Source of the DNA: Bacteroidota bacterium
GTDB taxonomy: Bacteria > Bacteroidota > Bacteroidia > Cytophagales > Cyclobacteriaceae
Direction: 5' to 3'
NCBI GenBank assembly: GCA_027297025.1
Contig: JAPUIM010000180.1
Span: forward strand, 1 to 5,938
Length of the DNA stretch: 5,938 nt
Below, one piece after another: positions 1-5,906 of this stretch. Each line of letters starts with the position of its first letter. Within the stretch, counting starts at the first letter, position 1. Made by a program: the position numbers and the translations under genes. A model generated the notes under the pieces. It did not search any database and was not told where the DNA came from. It saw only the letters and a list, made by a program, of their open reading frames with translations.

Positions 1-259
1 TGGAAAAACAGCTCTTTACGTTGGCATGACCAACGATTTATATTCCAGAATGGTTGAACATTATCAAAAAAGAGGAAATAAAAAGACCTATGCCGGAAGG
101 TATTATTGTAACAACTTACTTTACTTCGAGCGTTATGGCAATCCCGATCATGCCATTGAAAGAGAAAAGGAAATCAAGAAATGGAGCAGAATGAAAAAAG
201 AAAGTTTGATAGGGTCCAAGAATCCTAATTGGGATTTTTATGATATCAAAGACCTTTGA
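1..259 (+). CDS. GIY-YIG endonuclease domain protein (UPF0213/YhbQ-like), 5' end missing
   Basis: This is the C-terminal 85 residues of a small single-domain GIY-YIG nuclease; the reading frame is open to the left edge, so the ATG at 26 is internal and not the start. In the visible part, Y6-V7-G8 is the second half of the GIY-YIG signature, R16 in the DLYSR segment is the expected catalytic arginine, and E55 in AIEREKEIKKW is the expected metal-binding glutamate. The ending (KKESLIGSKNPNW) is typical of the roughly 80-100 residue bacterial family, so only about 10-15 residues should be missing, including the GIY half. Family members are metal-dependent DNA nucleases, but the cellular role of this stand-alone group is poorly known. 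All catalytic residues that can be seen are intact, so it is probably active. It is followed immediately by a cluster of REP-like repeats, which may be its substrate or passenger. Confidence 0.9.
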   Translation, partial: GKTALYVGMTNDLYSRMVEHYQKRGNKKTYAGRYYCNNLLYFERYGNPDHAIEREKEIKKWSRMKKESLIGSKNPNWDFYDIKDL

Positions 260-305
260 ATTTCCAAAAATGAGGAGATTTCTCGTTACCTCGAAATGAC
301 CCTAA
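260..305 (+). repeat. REP-like unit A
   Basis: The unit contains AGATTTCTCG at 276-285 and TCGAAATGAC at 291-300. By hand alignment it matches unit C at about 37 of 46 positions, with two single-base gaps. The 25-base core (276-300) matches the reverse complement of unit B at 21 of 25 positions, with all mismatches in the centre and the outer 9-10 bases perfect on each side. Each core also has short ATTTC/GAAAT ends that could pair with each other. Confidence 0.75.
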
Positions 306-306
306 A

Positions 307-357
307 GGAAAGAAGTGATCAATAAAGATACATCACCGGATTTTTTGATCAGTTTCC
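307..357. repeat. Interrupted inverted repeat between units A and B
   Basis: The arms are GGAAA (307-311) with TTTCC (353-357), and TGATCAA (316-322) with TTGATCA (345-351), around a 22-base loop. The arms are perfect but separated by a small asymmetric bulge. Because units A and B flank it in opposite orientation, it forms the inner part of a larger imperfect hairpin. It lies 48 bases after the nuclease stop and has six T residues at 341-346 inside the loop, not after the stem, so it does not look like a standard intrinsic terminator. Confidence 0.55.
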
Positions 358-383
358 CTAAGTTTCCTTAAAAAACAATTCCT

Positions 384-408
384 GTCATTTCGACGATAGG
401 AGAAATCT
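384..408 (-). repeat. REP-like unit B (inverted relative to A)
   Basis: On the plus strand it reads GTCATTTCGA, then a variable centre, then GGAGAAATCT. Its reverse complement matches the core of unit A at 21 of 25 positions, and the centre has changed while both ends are perfect. That pattern is expected if the ends are under selection or recognised by a protein, or if the repeat is spread as an element with conserved ends. Confidence 0.75.
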
Positions 409-461
409 GCCCATGTCAGTTGCAGAGAAATTAATATATTGTATTGTTTAGATACCTGAAC

Positions 462-505
462 ATTTCAAAAATGGATAAATTTTTCGTTACCTAGAAATGG
501 CCTAA
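462..505 (+). repeat. REP-like unit C, degenerate
   Basis: This is a second direct copy of unit A, about 200 bp downstream, sharing AAAAATG, TCGTTACCT, GAAATG and CCTAA. The AGATTTCTCG arm has decayed to AAATTTTTCG, and TCGAAATGAC to TAGAAATGGC, so its ends no longer match the consensus. No inverted partner is seen between it and the start of menE 75 bp downstream, so it is probably an old, decaying copy. Confidence 0.65.
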
Positions 506-580
506 GAAGAAAATGAATTCTCGATCTAAACCACTAAAACCAGGGCTTAAATAAAGCACTTCAATTTGTAAAATCACATT

Positions 581-1678
581 GTGCACCCAATAATCCTTAA
601 TGGTAGATCTATTCCTTTGGAAAACATAATCCGTGGACAAGTATCCCATCTGGCGCAGGATCCCTATGAAAAAAAGGTGTTGGAATTTTGCTCCACTTGG
701 ATTAAAAAACCTGATTTTCTCCAGGTATCTACTTCCGGTTCCACCGGAAAACCAAAGACAGTCAACATTTCGCGGGAACAAATTTTGTTTAGTGTGGGGG
801 CCACCCAAAAAAAATTGAAACTGCAAAAAGATGACCATGCTCTGGCTTGCCTGGATGTGGAGTACATTGGAGGGAAAATGATGTTGATCCGGGCTCTGGA
901 AATCGGAATGCGGTTAACCATATTATCTCCAGCATCTGATCCTTTTAAAGAGGTAATGTTGGAGACGCCGATTGATTTTATAGCCTTGGTCCCACTGCAA
1001 TTACATACCATTTTGGAAAGCGTTCAAAGGGATCTTTTAGACTCCTGTAAAGCCATTCTGGTGGGGGGAGCGCCCCTATCCCTAACTTTGGAAAAAAGCC
1101 TGGTAAACTGTAGGGCACCGATATATAGCGCTTATGGCATGACCGAAACCGTTTCACATATCGCCTTGCGGCGCCTCAATGGACCTCAACAAAAAGATTA
1201 TTTTGAGATCCTGGAAGAGGCAGAGATAGGAGTGGATGAGAGCCAATGTCTATGGGTAAAATCACCTGTTACCAACCAGCAATTAGTACAAACCAATGAT
1301 ATGGTGGAACTTATTGATGCTCAAAAGTTTGTATGGAAAGGCAGAAAGGACCATGTGATCAACAGTGGGGGCATTAAGATCCATCCGGAAAGCATTGAAA
1401 AAGAATTGGAGGAGATCTGGAGCGAATTGGATCTTGAGGTCAGATTTTTTGTGGGGGGCCTCACTCACTCCACATTGGGAGAAAAGATATGTTTGATTCT
1501 GGAAGGAACATCCATCCCTCAGCCTATCGAGGAACAATTGCGCTATCAGATGGTTTCAAGACTCACTAAATATGAAGTGCCCAAATCTATCTTTTATGTG
1601 GATAGATTTATTGAAACTCCTACTGGGAAAATCAAACGAAAGGCAATTCTGGAACAAATAATGGTTGATCGGCTATAG
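581..1678 (+). CDS. menE: o-succinylbenzoate-CoA ligase (MenE), short Bacteroidota-type form
   Basis: This is an ANL-superfamily adenylate-forming enzyme. MenE activates o-succinylbenzoate with ATP and joins it to CoA, a cytosolic step of menaquinone synthesis. Visible motifs are the ATP-binding loop STSGSTGKPK (50-59), the adenine-pocket YGMTET (185-190), the hinge region GRKDHVINSGGIKIHPESIE (254-273), and the C-terminal TPTGKIKRK (346-354) with the expected catalytic lysine K350. At 365 residues it is shorter than the 450-490 residue forms of E. coli and B. subtilis, mainly in the N-terminal half, as is usual in Bacteroidota. The start is GTG at 581: an in-frame TAA lies at 569-571 and no ATG occurs in frame until residue 100, while MHPIILNGRSIPL fits the family N-terminus. 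No Shine-Dalgarno sequence is visible. No other men gene is in the window. The substrate assignment is inferred; a related acyl-CoA ligase is the alternative. Confidence 0.85.
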   Translation: MHPIILNGRSIPLENIIRGQVSHLAQDPYEKKVLEFCSTWIKKPDFLQVSTSGSTGKPKTVNISREQILFSVGATQKKLKLQKDDHALACLDVEYIGGKMMLIRALEIGMRLTILSPASDPFKEVMLETPIDFIALVPLQLHTILESVQRDLLDSCKAILVGGAPLSLTLEKSLVNCRAPIYSAYGMTETVSHIALRRLNGPQQKDYFEILEEAEIGVDESQCLWVKSPVTNQQLVQTNDMVELIDAQKFVWKGRKDHVINSGGIKIHPESIEKELEEIWSELDLEVRFFVGGLTHSTLGEKICLILEGTSIPQPIEEQLRYQMVSRLTKYEVPKSIFYVDRFIETPTGKIKRKAILEQIMVDRL

Positions 1679-2371
1679 AAAATTCAGCCGTTCCATAAAG
1701 TCCTCCTTGTATGAAGCACCGATGGGTATGGATTTGCCGTTGATGTTGATGGCCAGATCCTGCAAATTCTCAATCTTGTTGGTATTAACGATATATGAGC
1801 GATGCACCCGGGCAAAATAACTACCAGGAAGCCTTTTTTCAATCCCCTTCATGGTGTAGTGTACAATGTGTTTGCCTTGGTTGGTTACGAAGATCACATA
1901 ATCGGCCAAAGCTTCTACATAAAATATATCTTTCAAGTCGATCTTGATGAGCTTGGAGTCGCACTTTACGTAAATGTCGTGTTGCCTTTCATTCTTTCGG
2001 TTTAGGGCTTCGATGTTGTCTTTGGCCTTTACCGAGGCTTTCAGAAAACGGCTGTATTCAAAGGGTTTTACCAGATAATCGGTCACACTACGTTCAAAGG
2101 CCTTTACTGCATAGTCTTCAGCAGAAGTAGTCACAATAATCTCCTGGGTGTGTTCTATGGATTGTAGAAATTCCATACCCGACATTTCCGGCATCTCAAT
2201 ATCAAGGTATATCAGGTCTACATCTGCTTCAGGTTCCTGTAGTATATTCACCGCCTCGATGGCATTTGAGCATTCAAACTGCAGGTTTAGGAAATTGGTG
2301 TTTTCTATATACCGGTTTACGATGCTGCGAGAAACTAATTCATCATCAACCACCATACAATTGAGTTCCAT
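1673..2371 (-). CDS. LytTR-family two-component response regulator
   Basis: This 232-residue cytoplasmic regulator has an N-terminal receiver domain (about 1-120) and a C-terminal LytTR DNA-binding domain (about 133-232). The receiver has the acidic cluster D9-D10-E11, the phospho-acceptor D57 in YLDIEMPEMSG, the switch segment TTS (81-83) and the conserved lysine K102 in VKPF. The LytTR part shows IFYVEALADYV (149-159) and FARVHRSYIVN (186-196), both characteristic of the family. All phosphorylation residues are intact. The usual partner is a membrane sensor kinase of the LytS/His_kinase type, but none is encoded in this window. It follows the riboflavin synthase gene on the same strand after a 41-bp gap, so co-transcription is likely but not proven. 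Its stop codon overlaps that of the convergent menE. The target genes cannot be told from the sequence. Confidence 0.93.
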   Translation of the reverse strand: MELNCMVVDDELVSRSIVNRYIENTNFLNLQFECSNAIEAVNILQEPEADVDLIYLDIEMPEMSGMEFLQSIEHTQEIIVTTSAEDYAVKAFERSVTDYLVKPFEYSRFLKASVKAKDNIEALNRKNERQHDIYVKCDSKLIKIDLKDIFYVEALADYVIFVTNQGKHIVHYTMKGIEKRLPGSYFARVHRSYIVNTNKIENLQDLAININGKSIPIGASYKEDFMERLNFL

Positions 2372-2412
2372 AGCTGTGGTGGGTTATTGGCTTTTCCTAA
2401 ATTCGGAAATTA

Positions 2413-2994
2413 TTACTTGCCTAACAACTTTTTTACATATTTGCCAAGGATGTCAAATTCCAGGTTTACCTTTTGTCCAACTGTTATTCGCTGAAAATTA
2501 GTGTGGTTGAAAGTGTAAGGAACAATAGCCACAGAAAAGGTGTCTTTATCACAATCAAAACAAGTAAGGCTAACCCCGTTAATACAAACAGAACCTTTTT
2601 CTACCAGTACCTGATGGTGTGGTTCGTATTTAAATTTAACATGCCAGCTTCCATCCTGATCATCAATACTGATACAAACCCCGGTTTGATCAACATGCCC
2701 CTGTACAATATGACCATCAAACCGATCATTGGCCTTCATACTTCTCTCCAGGTTTACCAATCTACCTTCTCTCCAATTACCCACACTGGTCCTGGATAAG
2801 GTCTCATCCACCGCGGTGATCCAATGCCTGTCTCCACTGACTTCGGTAACCGTAAGGCAAACCCCGTCATGGGACAGACTTTGATCTACTTTTAATTCAT
2901 GGCTAATGTCGCTTTCAATTTGAATGTGCCGGTTGGTACCTTCTTTCCCAATACTAACAACTCTACCCAATGATTCAATGATTCCTGTAAACAT
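2413..2994 (-). CDS. ribE: Riboflavin synthase, alpha chain
   Basis: The enzyme converts two molecules of 6,7-dimethyl-8-ribityllumazine into riboflavin and a pyrimidine by-product, the last step of riboflavin synthesis in the cytoplasm. It opens with MFTGIIESLG, the classical N-terminal signature, and contains the two lumazine-binding repeats: the first with SHDGVCLTVT (41-50) and the second with EKGSVCINGVSLT (132-144). GHIVQGHVD (94-102) joins them, and LEFDILGKYVKK (178-189) is the usual C-terminal helix used in trimer formation. At 193 residues it has about the normal length. No other rib gene is adjacent, so the pathway is scattered in this genome. No sign of an FMN riboswitch is seen in the 74-bp upstream gap, which is in any case too short for one. 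The gene is called ribE in most species and ribC in E. coli. Confidence 0.96.
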   Translation of the reverse strand: MFTGIIESLGRVVSIGKEGTNRHIQIESDISHELKVDQSLSHDGVCLTVTEVSGDRHWITAVDETLSRTSVGNWREGRLVNLERSMKANDRFDGHIVQGHVDQTGVCISIDDQDGSWHVKFKYEPHHQVLVEKGSVCINGVSLTCFDCDKDTFSVAIVPYTFNHTNFQRITVGQKVNLEFDILGKYVKKLLGK

Positions 2995-3068
2995 TATAAA
3001 TGATATTCCTCTAAAATGATATTATATCTGTAATTTTAAACAATTATTTTTTATTTGGAACACCCTTC
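2995..3068. promoter_or_regulatory. Divergent promoter region between ribE and pcm
   Basis: This 74-bp, very AT-rich gap must hold the promoters of both divergent transcription units. An exact 10-base direct repeat, AAATGATATT, occurs at 2998-3007 and 3014-3023, just upstream of the ribE start. For pcm, TTTATTTG at 3050-3057 differs at one base from the Bacteroidota -7 consensus TAnnTTTG, but no matching upstream TTG element is clear. Promoter function is inferred from gene layout; the individual boxes are weak. Confidence 0.45.
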
Positions 3069-3722
3069 ATGTTCGAAGATAATTACCGGCATCGGGGCAT
3101 GCGCAATTCCTTGGTGAGAACCATTAGTGAAAAAGGCATATCCAATGAAAAAGTGTTGGCAGCCATCGAAAAAATACCCCGCCATTTCTTTTTTGAAAAC
3201 GCTTTTGTGGAACATGCTTATCAAGACAAAGCATTTCCCATTGGCCATGGCCAGACCATTTCCCAGCCCTACACCGTGGCTTTTCAAACTCAATTGCTTG
3301 ATGTGAAAAAGGGAGACAAGGTGTTGGAGGTGGGTATGGGGTCCGGTTATCAATGCTGTATTTTGATGGAATTGGGGGCTAAAGTATATACTATCGAGTA
3401 CAACAAATCTTTGTACCAGAAAACTAAAAAAATGTTGCCCCAAATGGGCTACGTGCCTCTATTTTTCTATGGTGATGGCTCCAAAGGATTGGCCAAATTT
3501 GCTCCCTTTGATAAAATATTGGTGACCGCCGGGGCTCCATACGTTCCCAGTATATTGGTTAATCAGCTTACCATTGGAGGGAAATTGGTAATACCTGTGG
3601 GTACGGACCAACACCAGCGAATGGTTTGTATAACCAAGATCTCCAAAAACGATTTTGTGAAAAAGGAATTTGATTATTTCAGTTTTGTACCTTTAAGGGG
3701 CAAGCACGGCTGGAAAAATTAA
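3069..3722 (+). CDS. pcm: Protein-L-isoaspartate O-methyltransferase
   Basis: The enzyme transfers a methyl group from S-adenosylmethionine to L-isoaspartyl residues in damaged proteins, starting their repair. In 217 residues, about the family's usual length, the sequence shows the N-terminal substrate segment FPIGHGQTISQPYTVAF (56-72), the SAM-binding motif I LEVGMGSGYQ (86-95), the acidic post-I residue E110 in VYTIEYN, FDKILVTAGAP (147-157) and GGKLVIPVG (170-178), ending in FVPLRGKHGW (207-216). Compared with the usual LEVGTGSGYQ and GDGxxGW, it has M90 and a GDGSKGLA segment (135-142), mild changes within known variation. ATG at 3069 is chosen because the family N-terminus is short and this start has only the 74-bp gap before ribE. 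It probably heads an operon with the thioesterase 21 bp downstream. Confidence 0.95.
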   Translation: MFEDNYRHRGMRNSLVRTISEKGISNEKVLAAIEKIPRHFFFENAFVEHAYQDKAFPIGHGQTISQPYTVAFQTQLLDVKKGDKVLEVGMGSGYQCCILMELGAKVYTIEYNKSLYQKTKKMLPQMGYVPLFFYGDGSKGLAKFAPFDKILVTAGAPYVPSILVNQLTIGGKLVIPVGTDQHQRMVCITKISKNDFVKKEFDYFSFVPLRGKHGWKN

Positions 3723-3724
3723 CT

Positions 3725-3732
3725 CTATCTTT
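3725..3732 (+). promoter_or_regulatory. Possible internal -7 promoter element before the thioesterase gene
   Basis: TATCTTTA lies 11 bp upstream of the ATG at 3744 and matches the Bacteroidota -7 consensus TAnnTTTG at all but the last base. No clear TTG-type -33 element is present in the end of pcm. It could drive a short-leader transcript of the thioesterase gene in addition to read-through from pcm, but one degenerate match in AT-rich DNA is weak evidence. Confidence 0.25.
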
Positions 3733-3743
3733 ATCCGTAGTAT

Positions 3744-4262
3744 ATGTCAAAAAAATTCAAATATCCACGAGAATCGCAAGTTACCATGACAGAGTTGGTG
3801 CTGCCCAACGACACCAATACACTCAACAATCTAATGGGTGGACGGCTCATGCACTGGATGGACATAGTAAGCGCTATTGCTGCTCAAAAGCATTCAAACA
3901 GAACGGTGGTCACCGCCTCTGTGGACAATGTATCTTTTTCTCATTCTATTCAGTTGGGCAATGTAGTTAGTTTAACCGCCACGGTGACCAGGGTTTTCAA
4001 TTCCTCCATGGAAGTGTTTATTGAAGTGTGGAGTGAAGACATTCTCACGGGTACAAAGATCATGAGCAACACTGCTTTTTTCACATTTGTAGCAGTAGAC
4101 CAAAGCGGACAGCCCATTGAAGTAACCAAATTAGAGCCCGAAACTACAGATGAACAGGAACTCTTTGATGGAGCTCTGAGAAGGAGGCAACTTCGTTTGG
4201 TCCTGGCCAAACGCATGGACCCTCAGGAAGCCACTGAGTTAAAATCCCTATTTAAACTTTAG
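3744..4262 (+). CDS. Acyl-CoA thioesterase, hotdog fold (YciA/BACH-like)
   Basis: This 172-residue protein is a single-hotdog thioesterase expected to hydrolyse acyl-CoA to free fatty acid and CoA in the cytoplasm. The signature runs from L20 to H50: PNDTNTLNNLMGGRLMHWMD (21-40), with N25 and D40 at the positions of the catalytic Asn and Asp in the DTNxxGxxxGGxxxxWMD pattern, followed by AIAAQKHS (44-51). VVTASVDNVSFSHSI (55-69) and GNVVSLTATV (72-81) form the conserved central strands, and NTAFFTFVAVD (109-119) the last strand. One departure is N28 where many relatives have glycine. Such proteins work as hexamers or as dimers of two fused domains; the single domain here suggests the hexamer. 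The chain length of the preferred acyl group cannot be read from the sequence. It lies 21 bp after pcm and 2 bp before the next gene. Confidence 0.9.
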   Translation: MSKKFKYPRESQVTMTELVLPNDTNTLNNLMGGRLMHWMDIVSAIAAQKHSNRTVVTASVDNVSFSHSIQLGNVVSLTATVTRVFNSSMEVFIEVWSEDILTGTKIMSNTAFFTFVAVDQSGQPIEVTKLEPETTDEQELFDGALRRRQLRLVLAKRMDPQEATELKSLFKL

Positions 4263-4264
4263 CT

Positions 4265-4750
4265 TTGGAAAAAACAGAGGATAGCCATTCGAGTTTCTTA
4301 TCGTATCTTTTCAACGAAGACCTGTATATCATTCCAGAAAAGGATTCCCGCTCCCTGGCAAGTTCAGCCCAGCTAACTCACAGTGGAAATATCAAAAAGC
4401 AAATCTTGATCGTAATAAAGGAAAATGGAGATGGGGCAATTTCCGCTGAGCACCATGAATTCATGCTCAAGATCCTACAATCAGTAAGCCTGACCTGGGA
4501 AGATGTGCAGATCATCCAGGATAACCAATATAATGGAAATAGGGCTTTGGAAGATGATTATCTGGTTGTGTGGGGTTTGGGACTTGCGCCCCAAGACATT
4601 GGCTTGGATCCTCAGAATGAATCTTACCAAATAATCGATCAGGAGGGAAAAAAGATTATACTGACTGATCCTTTGGAGGAAATAAAAACCGATGTAATCA
4701 AAAAGAAGCGGCTATGGGCTTGTCTCAAACAACTATTCCCTCAGCATTAA
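4265..4750 (+). CDS. Putative DNA polymerase III psi (HolD)-like protein
   Basis: This is a 161-residue soluble protein with no signal peptide or membrane segment. Its plan resembles the psi subunit, which ties the clamp loader to the chi-SSB side of the replisome in E. coli: a short N-terminal helix (FLSYLFNEDLYI, 11-22), a variable linker, a hydrophobic strand ILIVI (47-51), a helix and strand around EFMLKILQSVSLTWEDVQII (65-84), a strand YLVVWGLG (99-106), and an ending TDPLEEIKTDVIKKKRLWACLKQLF (134-158). The last segment, a DPL/DSL motif then KRxLWxxLKxLF, is the pattern I associate with Bacteroidota proteins annotated as psi; this is from memory and not from a search. The start is TTG at 4265: an in-frame TAA lies at 4253-4255 and the first ATG is only at residue 67. 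It begins 2 bp after the thioesterase stop, so translational coupling is likely. The function is tentative; the gene itself is well supported. Confidence 0.6.
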   Translation: MEKTEDSHSSFLSYLFNEDLYIIPEKDSRSLASSAQLTHSGNIKKQILIVIKENGDGAISAEHHEFMLKILQSVSLTWEDVQIIQDNQYNGNRALEDDYLVVWGLGLAPQDIGLDPQNESYQIIDQEGKKIILTDPLEEIKTDVIKKKRLWACLKQLFPQH

Positions 4751-4757
4751 CCGCCAA

Positions 4758-5906
4758 TTACCCGAAAATTTCTTCCAGCTTGTCTTCCAGTAATTTGCCC
4801 CTCAAATTCTTTCCGATTATTTTACCGTTGGGGTCCAACAGGTAGGTCAAAGGGATACCTTTGATATTGTACAGACCGGTCACCTCGGACTGCCAGAACT
4901 TCAGATCCGAGACGTGTTTCCACACCAAACCATCTTTTTCAATAGCGCCCACCCAGGCTTCCTTGGTGCGGTCCAAAGAAACCCCATATATCTCAAATCC
5001 TTTGGTGTGGTACTTTTTATAGAGCCGTACCACATTGGGATTTTCCATGCGGCAGGGTTTACACCAAGCCGCCCAAAAATCGATAAGGACATAGTTGCCT
5101 TTCAATGAAGATAGGTTGATCACATTCCCCAGCGGATCAGGCAACGCTATTTCGGGCGCGTCCATACCCATAGCCAACTTTCTAAGGATCTCTACACCAT
5201 TGGCAAATTTTAGGTAGTTGGTGTTTTGGATGCCGGCATTTTGAAATTTTTGATTGATGCTGTCCACAAAAACAAATTCCTCATCAAAATCAAACAATTG
5301 GTTATCCCTGAGATAATCCAAGGCAAAAATGGCGGCTATTGACGTGCCCATGGCATCGATCTGCATTTTAAATTTTTGCCTGTACTGATCACTCAATTGT
5401 TCAAACTGTTCCTGTACCTGGGAAGCTTTTTGGTCATCCCCTGCCCTTTTGGCCTTGATGAAACTCATATTGATATCTTTAATGGAACTTCTCATATCTT
5501 GAGCCATAATTGCCAATTCTTTAAAAAGATCGGTATCGGGGGACCCAATTACCTCCATGGCTCCCCGGCGGTTGTTCCCATCAACATTTACCACCACATC
5601 ATGATCATTTAGTATAAAATCCGACCACTGCTGTTGATAAAAATCCAACCGATAAAAGCTGGCTTCAGGCACGGGCAATTTGGTGGCAAATTTTCCATTT
5701 TGATCCAAGGTAAGAGTATCGATGTTTTCCAGTATAACTCCATTCAGTCGTTGTAAGATCACCAAACCCTGAGATTGTGGATATTTTACCGTTCCGGTTA
5801 AACGGAGGGTATTGACACTTGGATCGTTTGCCGGTTCTTTGCTTCCGGGATTACAAGAAACCAGCACCATCATCCAGGCCAGTGACAAATAGATATATTT
5901 CAACAT
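4758..5906 (-). CDS. TlpA-type thioredoxin-fold lipoprotein with DUF4369-like N-terminal domain
   Basis: This is a 382-residue predicted envelope lipoprotein. A short hydrophobic leader ends in the lipobox LVSC, with C18 as the expected lipidated cysteine. Residues about 34-130 form a beta-rich domain like DUF4369 (LRLTGTV ... LILQRL-type strands, FYRLDFY), followed by a charged, helical linker (about 125-245). The thioredoxin domain (about 249-382) begins APEIALPDPLGN and contains FWAAWCKPC (277-285) with active-site C282 and C285, and the cis-proline P352 in KGIPLTYLLDP. This is the architecture of the Bacteroidota TlpA/ResA-like family, which reduces or exchanges disulphides outside the cytoplasm; the exact partner is unknown. 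The ATG at 5906 gives a normal signal peptide. The upstream gene is outside the window. It converges on the psi-like gene with only 7 bp between the stop codons, and no terminator is visible. Confidence 0.93.
   Translation of the reverse strand: MLKYIYLSLAWMMVLVSCNPGSKEPANDPSVNTLRLTGTVKYPQSQGLVILQRLNGVILENIDTLTLDQNGKFATKLPVPEASFYRLDFYQQQWSDFILNDHDVVVNVDGNNRRGAMEVIGSPDTDLFKELAIMAQDMRSSIKDINMSFIKAKRAGDDQKASQVQEQFEQLSDQYRQKFKMQIDAMGTSIAAIFALDYLRDNQLFDFDEEFVFVDSINQKFQNAGIQNTNYLKFANGVEILRKLAMGMDAPEIALPDPLGNVINLSSLKGNYVLIDFWAAWCKPCRMENPNVVRLYKKYHTKGFEIYGVSLDRTKEAWVGAIEKDGLVWKHVSDLKFWQSEVTGLYNIKGIPLTYLLDPNGKIIGKNLRGKLLEDKLEEIFG

Larger units (their letters stand above)
260..505. repeat. REP-like repeat cluster downstream of the GIY-YIG gene
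   Basis: This stretch begins one base after the nuclease stop codon and contains three related units: A (260-305, plus), B (384-408, inverted) and C (462-505, plus). A and B sit in opposite orientation around further inverted segments, so 276-410 forms one large imperfect palindrome. The core, read as TCATTTCGA then a variable centre then GAGAAATCT, resembles repeats I recall as common between genes in Bacteroidota genomes, often near GIY-YIG genes; that recollection is from memory and was not searched. No credible gene was found in 260-580. The remaining bases, 506-580, are AT-rich leader of menE with no clear promoter. Confidence 0.7.

Noticed and set aside
413..451. A 12-codon ATG frame within the repeat-containing gap
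   Set aside because: Too short, no recognisable motif, and no ribosome-binding site; it lies in non-coding repeat surroundings.
561..568. TCAATTTG as a -7 promoter element for menE
   Set aside because: One mismatch to TAnnTTTG, but no upstream TTG element at the right distance, and it would leave almost no leader before the GTG start.
491..1011. Minus-strand open frames opposite the start of menE (491-838 and 664-1011)
   Set aside because: They lie antisense to a gene with clear ANL motifs and show no recognisable domain; they are shadows of that gene.
2393..2409. TTTCC/GGAAA inverted repeat between ribE and the LytTR gene, as a possible terminator
   Set aside because: Only five pairs with two or three GC pairs, a seven-base loop and no T-run after it on the minus strand; too weak to call.
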